This document shows positions 9,721 through 20,493 of a stretch of 64,000 nt of DNA, piece after piece. Below the pieces are notes generated by a model. The model had not been told where the DNA came from, did not search any database, and saw only the letters and a list, made by a program, of their open reading frames with translations. The stretch is from positions 215,904,996-215,968,995 of the forward strand of contig JASDDO010000024.1 in the NCBI GenBank assembly GCA_030015575.1, given 5' to 3'. A program made the position numbers and the translations under genes. Each line of letters begins with the position of its first letter. The stretch's first letter is position 1. This DNA comes from Agapanthus africanus. Its lineage: Eukaryota > Streptophyta > Magnoliopsida > Asparagales > Amaryllidaceae.

Positions 9721-12645
9721 ATGAAGATGTCGGGAGGAGCAAGGGGCAGAGGCGGTAGGGAAAGGGGCAGCGGCGGAGGCAGCTCCAGGGACGGCAAGGG
9801 TAGAGCGGTTCTTGCACCCGGGGAACTGCGTAGGGAGCTGCAGAGGGCTGGTGTTGCACTCCCGTCCATACCTCCTCTGGATGACTCATTGCGTGTTGAA
9901 ATTCCCGTACCATTCGTACCCCCTCTAGATGAGTCATTCCGTGTGGATTTTGCCGTACCTGTAAGTATATTGCATGCATATGCATTTATTTTGAACGCTA
10001 AATTGTAGATATACACTCATATTCATTCTGAAATTACTTATGCAGTCATTTTTTATTGCCTAGTTGTAGGGGGTGCCTCCACGTCCGGGGTACACCTAGA
10101 TCTCACACCTGCAGCAAATACGTTTATATATTCTATATTGCACTCATATTCATTTTGATTGTTATATTATAAATATACACGCGTATTCATTTCGAAATTA
10201 CTTATATAGTCATTTTTTATGGTCTAGTTGCAGGGGGTGCCTCCATATCCGGGGCACAGGCCACTCCCGCATTATCCGTACCCTCCGCGCAATGTGCATG
10301 TTAGTATTCTTTACTATATATTACGTTAAATTGATTATGTATTATTGTATTCAGAAGTTACTTACATTGTCATTGTTTATCTTCTAGTTGGAGGAGATGC
10401 ATCCATGTATAGGTCACCGGTCGTTCCTCACCGGAGGAACTATCGTCCCGCTCTTGCTGCTGCCCTACCTCAGGCTCATGATGATGTTGTCGGAGGTATA
10501 TACTGGACTCCAAAAATTATGACATCATGTAAACGAGACAAATGCATTAAGTTTAGTTGTGATATATAGATCAAATAAACATATTAGAATCCATAGCTCA
10601 GAATTCAAGTAGCCTATCAGTTGAGCCACGAGATAACGGATAAATATGAATAATAATTTCCCTCCATAAAACTTATTTTTGTCCAATTATTCCTTCCTTG
10701 CTAAAATTCTTTTATCATATATTGCCATCATATCCTTGTTTTGTTGATTATTGTACACATAAATTTTTTTGTCTTGATATTGCATGTATATCTATATATT
10801 TTATACATGTAGGACAGCCACGGCCATTCCGTAGGACTCGGGGGCCGACTCGGTCCCACAAGCTGAAACGCGATGCCGCTAAGGGCCAAGGAGCATCCCC
10901 CTTCTCTTTACCACCGACTCCTAACCCACTGGCGAGTATGCCGAGAAGTTCGGCCAGTATATAGAGGATGAGAGCCACTACTTCAAGAAATATCCTCTTC
11001 ATCATGAGTGGGACGCGCAGCACAGACGCTCCTTTGACCTCTTCTTTGAGCAAGCTCAGATATTATTAAAAAAATTTATTTGATTTATCAAATAATTTTA
11101 CTATCATTTGGAACTTATAATTTAAAGACGTTGATTTTTTGTATTTGCAGGTGGATTATGAGTTTCGGGCCACACTCGATCCCGATGATCCGCATAGAGG
11201 GCTCGGTCTTCAGGCTATTTAGCAGGGCATCACGATCAGCATGCATGGTCATGTATGGTATAATAGAAATAAGCTGAAGTATGATTGCTATGATCTGTGG
11301 CTAGCGACTCCTGAGGCGGAGAGAACGGCTCTTCTACAGTCCTCGGCCTTTACCGATGTTGATAAAGAGACGTAGCCTCTATTGTGAGAGTTTTGGGCGT
11401 TTGATCGTAAGGTGAAACAGGCCTCCCAAAATAAGGAGAATTGGAAGTCCACAAAGAGGGGTCGGCCTACATACATAGATGGGTCGAAGAACATTACTCG
11501 TGCGACGGAGGTAAAGGTAAATTACAATATATCTCTTTTGATATAATGCAATATGAAAAGATATTTTATATATGTGTGTTTTTTGTGAATTGCAGAGAGT
11601 TCGAACCATGGCGGCGGGTGGTACACCAGATGTGTCGACAGATTATCTGTTCGTCCATGCCACATCGACAGATCCTGTCACGGGCGAGTTTTGAAATCCC
11701 GACGCTGCTACCGAGGAGTATTGCGTAAGTATTAATAAATTTTCTAATTCGAATGGGATTTTGTTTTTATAAGTTTAAATTTAAATGGTTTACTTATGTT
11801 TGAATGTTTTACATGGTGTAGGCACAGGTAGTGCAACATGTAGAGATATCATGGATTGATTTTAGCGCAGAGACCGATCAGGCCGTGCTGACCAAGGTCC
11901 TAAACGCCGTACACGGAGGGCAACACGGTGGTTGGGAGAGAGGCGGGAACTGGTCCCAGCAGGGCCCAGCTGAAGTTGACCTCCTCTTTGACAGTTACTT
12001 CCGGTACCCCCTGCGAATGATGTCTGGAGATGGGGATGGCCGCACTGAGCTCCCAAGTCGAGAAGTTGAAGGAGATGTTGGTACGCGCGTATGTTACTTC
12101 TGTTCGTATATACTTATTTCTTTATAGTTCTTGTCGACATAGCATGAATTCGAATACGGATACGAGCAAGATACAGAGACACTAACACACACACACAACA
12201 TATTCAACAAAAACCTTAGATTTTCAATATTTTTCGAGCGTATTTATCAAATCTCAGTAAAGAACTTAATTATTTTAGCAGAACTTTGATAACATATCAT
12301 TTCAAGTCATAAGATTTTATTTCTAGACTTAGAATTTCACAACAATACATGAAGACTGAATCCAGTGCACTTATTCTTTTATTACATAAAATTAAAAACT
12401 TTACAGATTCGGCAGACCACTCCTTCGGCTGCGGTTGCGCAGGCCACTAGTTTGACTTCGGCTCCGCAGGCCACTCATCCAGGTTCTTCTGCACAAGCCA
12501 CTTCTTAGACTCTAGCTCCGCATGCCACTCCTAGTCCTGCCCCATCAGTACTCGAGTTTTTGTCATCCCAAGACTGCACCAAGAAGCAGATGCACCGGAT
12601 TTCTCATATACTTCGAGGTGGAGCTTCAGAACAGAGCCAGCAGTG
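9721..12645 (+). pseudogene. Second CACTA gene (TNPA/D, Transposase_24-like), exon fragments
   Basis: Exon-like GC-rich pieces are separated by AT-rich introns with GT/AG borders. The first piece (9721-9960, ATG near 9721-9729) encodes a Gly/Arg/Ser-rich N terminus and two repeats of a PPLDxS.R motif, and ends at GTAAGT. Short Pro-rich exons follow at 10070-10110, 10230-10300, 10385-10495 and 10812-11065. The piece at 11152-11510 reads NKENWKSTKRGRPTYIDGSK, the conserved region of plant En/Spm transposase Ptta-type proteins, followed at 11595-11725 and 11825-12080 by further exons. The last piece (12410-12645) is Pro/Ala/Thr-rich with stops. In-frame stops at several points make it a pseudogene. 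In this family it would bind the subterminal repeats. Confidence 0.6.
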
Positions 12646-12869
12646 ATTTATTTATATTTATTTATATTTTTTTGATTTTTGTAGGAGGACTGTATTTTAT
12701 TTGATACATGTTGTATATTTTGGATATCGGTTGTTGTATACGTTGATTATGATCCCGATTTTAGATTGATTTTGTATTATATTTGTTTATTTCATTATAT
12801 TTCTTTCTCGATATTGTATATTGTACAGAGTAGCAAAAAATGGGGAAAGTCTTTCTAAATTTTTTTTGT

Positions 12870-13327
12870 CTCTACGGTTGTAACCGTAAAGAAATAATGT
12901 CAGAAAAATCTGACATTATGACTCTACGTATGCCCCGGGTTTAACCGTAGGGGTATAATGTCAGACACAATCTGACATTATGCCCCTACGGTTTACTACG
13001 TAGGGGTATTAAATAGCCCGTACGGTTATCATCATAGGGGCAACGAATATAAATATTCTTAAGAAAAATATTAAAAATACTGAACTTTTACCCTAAGGTT
13101 TAAATATAAGGGGAACCATAGGTGCTAGATATTGGTATTTTTTAAAAATAAATTAAATAAATAAACGTCTCTTTGTTTACAACCATAGGGGCAGTTACCT
13201 CTACGGCGTATACCGTAGGGGCAAAGTTTCATCCGTAGGGGCAAAAACTTGCCCCCACGGCGTTTCGACCTACGGTCGATATTGTCCTTTGCGGTGGGAA
13301 CCGTATGGGCATACCCAGAATGTAGTA
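12870..13327 (+). repeat. CACTA right subterminal repeat region and terminus
   Basis: Many direct and inverted copies of CCGTAGGGGCA / CTACGG occur here (for example about 12878, 12945, 12985, 13180, 13205, 13230, 13255). Two small hairpins AATGTCAGA...TCTGACATT lie at about 12896-12917 and 12957-12981. The block ends with GTAGTA at 13322-13327, a worn version of the TAGTG end. Such arrays are the TNPA binding region of CACTA elements. Confidence 0.75.
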
Positions 13328-13801
13328 ATGCTATTTTTACTAGCGGTTAATATTAACGGCTCAGATTTATTGAATATATCAATTTATCCAACGCTGTATA
13401 TTGTTCCATCCCATTATTATTCTATTATTGGAAAATGGGAAGGTTCTAAAGCCTCTGTTTATGGCATCCTTATCCTTTGATTAAATGCATGGGCCCTGCG
13501 GTCTTCTTGTTTGTTAGACCTGTTCAATCTCTTGCTTAAGAGTGCTGGGGACGCATGTGGTGGTGTTATCATCGCGAAGACAAGGATATTATGTAGAGGG
13601 ACCTCGTCCAAGTGAAAAGTTGGACCCTCCGGTAATTTTTTACCACCGGAGGAGATCTGAGTTTGTCTTATTCCAAGGATCAACCGTTCATGTTTTGTCA
13701 GATGAATGTTTATTTAGCATTCTCGTCTTTATCGTCTGAAATTTAAACAGGCCATATATTCTTGTATAATCTATGCTTTTTGGCTATTGAATGATCGATC
13801 T
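13328..13801. other. Unassigned sequence, possibly host DNA
   Basis: No gene, repeat or element recognised. Short open stretches (63-74 codons) lack homology I know. Because it lies outside the CACTA terminus and before an LTR with a clean target duplication, it may be old host or older element DNA. Confidence 0.3.
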
Positions 13802-13806
13802 GTTTC

Positions 13807-14595
13807 TGATGGAGGCTGTGATCTCCTTCAGATGTTGTCCTCTGTCGATCCTGTGATGGCGATTTTTAACGGTTGAGATTCGGTTTGAAAGTTGTTGAGC
13901 GTGTGGATCTCAATAGGTTGGTGCTGACACCGAGCTATCTGCAAGAAAGTCCCAGGGTGAGTGACCACCGTAGGACCCTCCGACGATCAAGTCAGCGTCG
14001 AGGAATAGGTGTAGAGTAACGGCGTATTGAAATGAATTCAAGTTACCTGAGTCATCCGAGAGAAGGGTTTATATAGTGGTCGCATGGAGCGAGCGAGCGC
14101 GAGATTATCGCCGTTGGTTACGCCCCTGCGTTATCCTAGTATTAATGGCGGATGCGCCCATTAATAGGGGGACGCGCTAACGCGGAACGTGAGGAGGCGG
14201 ATATCTTGCCCTGGCGAGATACGCGAAGCCGTTGCGGGGACGCTTGGGTTCCGCGCCCTCGGTTGATCGGGGAAGCCGAGAAAGCTCGGCCTGTCAGATT
14301 GCTCGAGGACGAGCCGTGAGGCCGCGAAAGCTCGGTCTGTCAAATGGCTTGAAGACGAGCAAGGAGGCCGAGAAAGCTCGGCCTGTCAGATGACTCGGAG
14401 ACAAGCTGTTGGCTGTTTGCTATGTGAAGGTGGAAAGTACTCAGGGAGATCTCCTGAAAGGTCGGCTGCGTCCTCTGAGACGAGGTCCCGAGGAACACCC
14501 CTAATGCACCTCATTTACTCCACCTCCGTAGCCTTCGAGACACGTCATCCGCCACGTGTCGTAATCTGAGGAAATACCAATTGTGAGCATCATCA
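13807..14595 (-). mobile_element. Solo LTR of the E2-type Tat family
   Basis: Starts TGATGGAGG and ends AGCATCATCA on the plus strand, flanked by GTTTC at 13802-13806 and 14596-14600. The sequence is closest to the E2 LTR at 27780-28526 (shared TGATGGAGG start and CTCCTTCAGATGTT near the left end). It contains three spaced copies of a CCGAG..AAAG..CTCGG hairpin (14276-14289, about 14318-14331 in altered form, 14368-14381). No internal domain is present, so it is a solo LTR made by recombination. Confidence 0.88.
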
Positions 14596-14600
14596 GTTTC

Positions 14601-14650
14601 CATCATCAAATACGCCAGTGAAGAGTCCGGAGTCATACAATATTTGATGG
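14601..14650. other. Host sequence between two insertions
   Basis: About 50 bp that continues, across the E1 element, with the sequence after 25793. Removing both insertions joins 13801, 14601-14655 and 25794. Confidence 0.5.
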
Positions 14651-14655
14651 ATCTG

Positions 14656-15471
14656 TGATTTAGGTCAGGATCTCCTTCAGATGTTCTCCGTCGATCTATC
14701 GCGAGCGTGGATGAACGGCTAAGATTGGTGTTGAGGGTTGTCTCTTTGAGCGTGTGGATCTCAATGGGCGTGTTTTGAGGCTAAACCGAGCTATCTACAA
14801 AAGAAGTCCCGGGGTGGTTGTACCATTGTGACCCTCCGACGATCAAGTTAGTCGAGTTATTTGGGCAAAGTAGCAGCTTATTAGGTTAAAATTGCGTTAC
14901 CTGAGTCGTCTGAGAAAGGGGTTTTTATAGTGGTCGCTTGGAGCGAGCAGGCGTGGGATCTTTGCCGTCGGTTACGGCAATGGCTTACGCCTGCGTGATT
15001 GACGGGATCCCCCTATTAATGACGAGATACGCTCGTTAATAGGGGGATACGGTGGCGTGGAACGCGGGATGTTGTGTGGCGGATATCTCGCTTCTGGAGA
15101 GATACGCGGAGCCGTGGCGGAGGTGCTTGGGCTCCGCGTCCTTGGTTGTTCGGTAGAGCCGTGGCGGCTTAGCTCAGCGGGAGGCTCGGAGACAAGCGGG
15201 AGGCCGAGGAAGCTCGGTTCTGTGATAGCTCGGAGGCGAGCAAGGATGACCGAGGAAGCTCAGCGTATAGGAGGGCTCGGAGGCGAGCCAATGGTTATTT
15301 ACATGGCGAGCATATGAGTGTTTAGGGATCCATCGGAAGTCGGGTCATGCCTCGGGATGATTACTCGGGGGACGCCTCCAATGTGTGGTGCTCGTCCTGT
15401 TCCCGTTAGTCCCGGGACACGTCAGCTACCACGTGTCATGATCTGGGAGTTCCCACTTATAAGCATCATCA
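14656..15471 (-). repeat. E1 3' LTR (left)
   Basis: Plus strand TGATTTAGGTCAGG to AGCATCATCA, 816 bp, pairs with the right LTR at 24959-25788. It contains CCGAGGAAGCTCGG (15204-15217) and a weaker copy near 15250. In sense (minus), the purine-rich tract before the LTR is eroded here, but in E2 it reads as GTGGGGGGCTAA. Confidence 0.85.
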
Positions 15472-15911
15472 TTAGCCTCCGTCCCGACCTATTTATGGGT
15501 CGGGTCGAGAGTGGTCTGGATCGGTTTCTCGGGCTCAGCCTGTTGTCAAGGATTTGTCGGCGTGAATTTCTGGGGCGACTCGGCGTAGGGCGGTTGCATC
15601 GTTCAGATCTTTGAGCCCGCCTGTCGCATCCCGGGTGTTTTGATCTCTGCGCGTATCTTGGGTGACGTCAACGGATCACGGGAGAGGATCGTGCATATTT
15701 TAAGAGGAGCGCCGATTCGCCTGCACGTCCGTTAAGGCGCAGGCCACGTGTCCGACTCAGATTGGCGGAAGTGATAGGTTGTCACTGTCGCCTGCACCTG
15801 AAGGGACGTCTCCAATGGTCGTTCGACACGTGGGGCATCGACGGCTGGCAGATGCAAAGCTTCGTTTTGGCGGGAAACGATTTGAGCCGTCGGATGCGTC
15901 CTCCCAAGCAG

Positions 15912-15919
15912 TATAAATA
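15912..15919 (+). promoter_or_regulatory. TATA box of E1 antisense gene 1
   Basis: TATAAATA on the plus strand, about 140 bp before the ATG at 16058. E2 has the same box at 28928-28937 at a similar distance from its ATG, although the flanking sequence has diverged, so the box looks maintained. Confidence 0.7.
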
Positions 15920-16057
15920 GGGGTGGCATCCCCCTAGGGTTTCATATTTTCTCCACTATTTTCCTTTGCTACGAGAGATTGCTCAGCGCTCCATACTTTA
16001 GATCGGATCCTTCGCGCTCTTTCCTTAGAGAATCCTTCTTCTTTTGAATCAAGTTAG

Positions 16058-18125
16058 ATGTCTTCTTTTGAGGAGTCTGTTGTGATAGTTAGGATAGAGT
16101 CTAGAGAGTTTTCCACCTCTTCCCGAGAGGGTTCCCTTGCTGCCTCCTCATCGTCGGGCCTCCCCCGTAGAGTCAGGGTCACCCACGCCGCTCTTCGAAA
16201 GGCGACGATAAGGGTCCCTAAGGTACGCATCGGGAACGCCCGCGATGCGCCATCCATCTTGAGACACGTGGACGAGCTTACTGAGATTCAGGCTCGCTTC
16301 CACATTCCCCTTAGCTATTCACTATGTTTAGATAGGGCGGACGAGAGGGCAGATCAGGTGTAGGGCAAGGAGATTGCTCTGTACTTGGATGCATTCTGGG
16401 CTGGGATGCATCTGCCCTTTCCAACCGAGGTATGCGGGATACTTCGTTGTTTCCAACTCTCGCCGGGCCAACTTGCGCCGATCTCGTAGAGAATCCTCCT
16501 CGGGTTTTTGGTCCGGTTGAAGCTTGAGAAGATCCCCTTCAGCTTGACCCTTCTTACTTCCTTTCTCTGCTATAAAAATCACCCCGGCACCAGCAAGAAC
16601 GAGCCGAGCTGGGTGTACTTTTCCTTTAAAAAGCGTAAGGGTGGGGCAACCGGGTCGGGTGTGGTAGTCATTCTTTCCTCCATTCATGAATGGAAGGAGA
16701 AATCTATCTTCGTCGGGCCACCCGAGGGCGAGAATTGGCCTGTGCCTACACAGTGGCACATGGCCGATTGCGCGAGGGTGAAGCAGTTGTCCTCGCCCAA
16801 GGCGAGGGCGGTATCCATGTGGGAGCCGATCCGGCGGGCCGACGTCCTCCATTCTGAGCAGGTCCTTAGCTGGGCCGGGCTCAGCCCCGCACACTTTGTG
16901 GGTAAGTTACGAGATTGGATAACCTATTTAGACTTGAGTAATTTTCGTTTTGCCCTTTTAATATCACTAACCTTCTCGTGCACTCTTTGTTTGCGGGGCA
17001 AATGGACCGCGCTAAGATCCTTGTTGTCATTGGCGCTACGGCCCAGAAGAAGGCCGGGGGCGTAACCTTGTCCCAAGCAAGCCTGAGCTCGTCCCTGAAA
17101 CCGTCCCCACCGGCGAAGTCCTCCACAGCACCCCGGGCCCCCAATGACCGTCGCAGGGGCGGCCAAAAGCACGCCTGTGACCCAGAACCTCGGGCAAAGG
17201 AGGAGGAGGAGGTGATCGAGGTCCCCCTCAAGAGGAAAATGACGGTCTCCCACACGCCATCGACTGACATCCCCGAGGGGATTCCAGTGCAGGAGGGGGA
17301 CGTCTGCTTCGTGGTCCCCTCGGGGCTTTCCGTCGCCGACAGCTTGCTCGCGGACATGGAGGAGTTGGTCGGGGGAAAGATTCCGCGAGGGATCCTGAAG
17401 GCCCAAATGGCCGCCATCGCTCAGGAGGTTGTTCAGGTCGGTATTCGTTGAGTTGTTGTCTTGATTTTTTTCTTTTTAGCACGAACATTTCTAAACCCAT
17501 TGGTTGCTTTCCTTATGTCCTCCAACATTGCGCCCTCATCGTCAACATGGAAGCCAAGGAGATCGCCCCGGCCTTGAAGAATGTGGGGGAATCGTCTTCG
17601 GAGGCGGAGGATCTGCGCCTCCAGTTGCTGCAGGAAAAGGAGAAGATGTCCTCCCTTGAGACCCGGTTGGCCACCGGGGAGCTCATGCTCTCCAAGAGCC
17701 AGGAGTCCTACCGGTTTCTAGATGAGTCCCACCGAGCTATGGAGGGCAAGTTTGAAGAGCTGGGTAAGCGCCATGCCTCAATGAAGAAGGTGAAAGACAC
17801 CAGCAAGAGGGAAACAAAGGCTGCGCTTGAAGCGGCGAAGATCGCCGAGCCTCGGGCACGCAAGTCGGTGGACGCGTACAAAGCGTCAGACCAGTTCTAC
17901 ACTGACCTCGGCGAAGCCTCCTCCATCGTTTGGCATGCAGCCTTTGATGCCGTCAAGGAGTTGATTCCGGAGTTTGCGGACGGTGACCTCCGTGCTCGGG
18001 TCCACCTCTCGGTGGAAATGCCGCAGGTGGCTAGCGCCGGAGGCGGGGCGACTAAGAAAGCAGAAACCCCGGCCCTCGAAGGCAGCGGTGAACAAGGAGA
18101 GGTCCCGGCGGATCCTGCTTCCTGA
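16058..18125 (+). pseudogene. E1 antisense gene 1: Transposase_28-like domain plus coiled coil, three exons
   Basis: Lies opposite to gag-pol. Exon 1 (16058-16901) is one frame with two nonsense codons (16361, 16487). It reads an acidic/Ser-rich start, then LRCFQLSPGQLAP and the FLVRLKLEKIPFSLTLL to HEWKEKSIFVGPPEGENW region, typical of the plant 'putative gypsy type transposon' domain. A GTAAGT donor is at 16902. Exon 2 (16997-17436) is charged and Pro-rich with a GKIPRGILKAQMAAIAQE end. Exon 3 (17517-18125) is Glu/Lys/Leu heptad-like and predicted coiled coil. Compared with E2, both 3' splice sites are destroyed (AG to GG at 16995-16996, AG to AT at 17515-17516). A poly(A) signal is at 18217. 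The protein would be about 630 residues. Function unknown. Confidence 0.75.
16902..16996 (+). other. Intron 1 of E1 antisense gene 1, acceptor mutated
   Basis: Donor GTAAGT at 16902, branch-like CACTAAC near 16967, and a TTTGCGG acceptor where E2 has TTTGCAG (30051-30057). Confidence 0.6.
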
Positions 18126-18165
18126 GGTCCTCTTTATTTTTTCTTTGTAGTGAGCCTCCGGGCAA

Positions 18166-18224
18166 TTTTTGTACGGCTGGGGAGCCTAAAATACCTTGTA
18201 AAAATTTTGGAACATGAAATAAAC
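18166..18224 (+). terminator. 3' cassette and poly(A) signal of E1 antisense gene 1
   Basis: TTTTTGTACGGCTGGGGAGCC is followed by AAAATACCTT, then AATAAA at 18218-18223. The same order occurs after E1 gene 2 (20470-20520), E2 gene 1 (31244-31300) and E2 gene 2 (32260-32305). GGCT and AGCC can pair. Confidence 0.6.
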
Positions 18225-18489
18225 TGAGTTTATTTTTCTCGCCATGACAATGCGTTCCTCGTAGATGACGATCGTGCGTCGAGTATAAGTCAATTAACCA
18301 CCAAGTGCAGGAAGTTCGGTGCCTTGCCCACCCCCGGAGTCAAGGTGGCGATTGTTCACTTAGAATACGTCGGAAGATCCCTCCTTATAGGATGTCGGTA
18401 TCTGCCAATTCCCTAGGGTCGGGCCAACGATCACGTCTCTTAGCGTGAGTTGAATAATAGCCAAGTTATGATTGGCCGGCACTGACTGA

Positions 18490-19672
18490 TGAGGGCTTTC
18501 AATCCTTAGCGTAGGTGGATAGGAAGTTACCTACTAAGGATTGGCCGAGCAGGGAAGCTTCTTGGTGGCCTCGTGAGAAGGGCATTCGACCCTTAGCGTA
18601 GATGGGCGGGATGTGCCCGCTAAAGATTGACTGAATAGGGAAGCTGGGTAGGAATCTACCCGCCAGGGATTTACCGAGCAAGGAAGCTTCTCGGTGGCCT
18701 CTTAGTGAGGGCTTCGATCCTTAACGCAGGTGGGTAAGAGGATACCCGCTAAGGATTGACCGAGCAGGGAAGTTACTCGGTGGTCTCGTGAGGAGGGCTT
18801 TAGATCCTTGGCGTCGGTGGGTAGGAGACTACCAGCCAGGGATTGATCGAGCAAGGAAGCTGCTCGGTGGCCTCTTGATAAGGGCTTTCGATCCTTAGCG
18901 TAGATTGGTAGGAAGTTACTCGCTAAGAATTGACCGAGTAGGGAAGCTGCTCGGTGGCCTCATGAGGAGGGCTTCGATCCTTGGCGTAGATGGGTAGGAG
19001 ACTACCAGCCAAGGATTGACCGAGTAGGGAAACTGCTCGTGGCTTCTTGATGAGGGCTTTCGATCCTTAGCGTAGATGGGTAGGAAGTTACCCGCTAAGG
19101 ATTGACCAAGCAGGGAAGCTGCTCGGTGGCCTCTTGATAATGGCTTTTGATCCTTGGCGTCGGTGGGTAAGAGACTACCGGCCAAGGATTGACCAAGCAG
19201 GGAAGCTGATCGGTGGCCTCTTGATGAGGGCTTTCGATTCTTAGCGTAGATGGGTAGGAAGTTACCCGCTTAGGATTGACCGAGCAGGGAAGCTGCTCGG
19301 TGGCCTCGTGAGGAGGGCTTTGATCCCTGGCGTGGATGGGTAGGAGCTACCCGCCAGGGATTGACCGAGCAGGGAAGCTGCTCGGTGGCTTCTTGATGAG
19401 GGCTTTTGATCCTTGGCGTCAGTGGGTAGGAGACTACCAGCCAGGGATTGACCGAGCAGGGAAGCTGCTCAGTGGACTCTTGATGAGGGCCTTTGATCCT
19501 TGGCATCGGTAGGTAGGAGACTACCATCCAGGGATTGATCGAGCAGGGAAGCTACTCGGTGGCCTCTTGATGAGGGCTTTTGATCCTTGGCGTCGGTGGC
19601 TAAGAGACTACCAGCCAGGGATTGACCGAGCAGGGAAGCTGCTCGGTGGCCTCTTGATGAAGGCTTTTACGT
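18490..19672. repeat. E1 tandem array, about 14 units of about 87 bp, two hairpins per unit
   Basis: Each unit holds two inverted repeats. Hairpin 1 has arms such as ATCCTTAGCG / CGCTAAGGAT, in other units CCTTGGC / GCCAAGG, and in one ATCCCTGGCG / CGCCAGGGAT, around a GGGTAGGA-type loop. Hairpin 2 has arms ACCGAGCAG / CTGCTCGGT around GGAAG. Arms differ between units in matching pairs, and most remaining mismatches are G:U on the plus strand. E2 has a shorter version (31680-32075). The array lies between the two antisense genes. Tandem arrays in this 3' region are known in Tat elements. Confidence 0.85.
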
Positions 19673-19908
19673 CGGTCAACCTCCCTTGACCTGTAAAGTC
19701 TGGGGGAGAGAGACCGCCGCGGGCAACAAGTGGAAGAAACGCATGGGTTAAGCGTGACTCTCCATAGTGCGCGCCGCTCCAACTTCCACCTGGCTGCTCG
19801 AGGGCATGGTCGCCACGCGGCAGCTCTGTACTGGGAACTTTGAAAAGGTCCCGTGAATCGAGCTGCCGTGCGCGCAAACTTCGGCCTTTTAGGATTCCGT
19901 TGGGGCTA

Positions 19909-19917
19909 TAAATAGCA
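19909..19917 (+). promoter_or_regulatory. TATA box of E1 antisense gene 2
   Basis: CTATAAATA on the plus strand about 45 bp before the ATG at 19957. Confidence 0.6.
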
Positions 19918-19956
19918 AAAGCGTGTTGATTATTTTTAGCTTTGTGCCACAAAAAA

Positions 19957-20493
19957 ATGGCAGGTTTCGTCTACTCCATTCAAGAGATCATCTCTCGTGA
20001 CGATGTCTACTTGTACGATCAGGAAAGCACCGAGGAGACGTACTGGGCAGTGGTCCAGCGCGTGGAGGAACATTTCGGCCGTCTACTTCTCCGGCGATCA
20101 CCCTTCCTTCAATTGCTGATGTATGCAATTTGGAGGATGTCGTCGGGGCTGCACAACGCCCTGTCCGAGGAGCTTAAGGACGAGGCGGTTGACAAGTTGC
20201 ACTCGCTCCACCACCATGGCCTGATCTCGAAAAGCAGGCGGGATCGCTCGGTGACACTTGTTCTGGAGTGCTTTCAGCAAAGGCAGATCGCCGATGGCTG
20301 CCCGGCAGGTACGGTTACTGGCCTTTCCGTGGCATCGCGGGTCCGCGAGCAATATCAGAGGGAGCGGGCTGAGGAAGCGAAGGCTCGGCTGGCGGCGATC
20401 TCCTCGGAATACCACCAGCAGTGTTTTCTTCACCCCCTCTGTTGTAATATTTTTGTATATATTTTCCTTTGTGTAAGGCTGGGGAGCCCATAA
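19957..20493 (+). CDS. E1 antisense gene 2, unknown protein (178 aa)
   Basis: I chose the ATG at 19957 (MAGFVYSIQ...), just downstream of a TATA box at 19909; the frame is open further upstream only without an ATG. The protein has an acidic N-terminal third (ESTEETYWAVVQRVEEHF), a middle with DEAVDKLHSLHHHGLI, and a basic/charged helix-like part (REQYQRERAEEAKARLAAI). The last 25 residues are hydrophobic and may be 3' UTR read through. I recognise no domain. AATAAA is at 20515-20520, after the shared 3' cassette. E2 keeps only a broken remnant (32080-32260). It is the only largely open gene of E1, but expression is not shown. Confidence 0.5.
   Translation: MAGFVYSIQEIISRDDVYLYDQESTEETYWAVVQRVEEHFGRLLLRRSPFLQLLMYAIWRMSSGLHNALSEELKDEAVDKLHSLHHHGLISKSRRDRSVTLVLECFQQRQIADGCPAGTVTGLSVASRVREQYQRERAEEAKARLAAISSEYHQQCFLHPLCCNIFVYIFLCVRLGSP

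Larger units (their letters stand above)
1222..13327 (+). mobile_element. Decayed CACTA (En/Spm) DNA transposon with nested insertions
   Basis: Seen: a TNP2-type transposase reading in plus orientation in broken pieces (1222-2107, 4989-7130, 9280-9450), then a second gene with En/Spm-like features (9721-12645), then a right-terminal block with repeated CCGTAGGGGCA-like and CTACGG motifs ending in a degenerate CACTA-like terminus (reverse complement TACTACATTCTGGG, 13314-13327). Gene order (TNP2 then TNPA/D-like) and subterminal repeats are those of CACTA elements. The left terminus was not found. Three later insertions split the transposase region. The many frame breaks make autonomous activity very unlikely. 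Confidence 0.8.

Noticed and set aside
14161..14343. ORFs within solo LTR 13807-14595
   Set aside because: Fall on repeated hairpin blocks in LTR sequence; not conserved in the E1 LTRs.
16328..17417. Long minus-strand ORFs (188, 178 and 160 codons)
   Set aside because: Shadows of the GC-rich antisense gene 1; no known domain, while the plus frame has a conserved domain and splice signals.
18490..19672. Regularly spaced repeats resembling a CRISPR array
   Set aside because: Units are contiguous and vary throughout, with no constant repeat plus unique spacers, and lie inside a plant retrotransposon.
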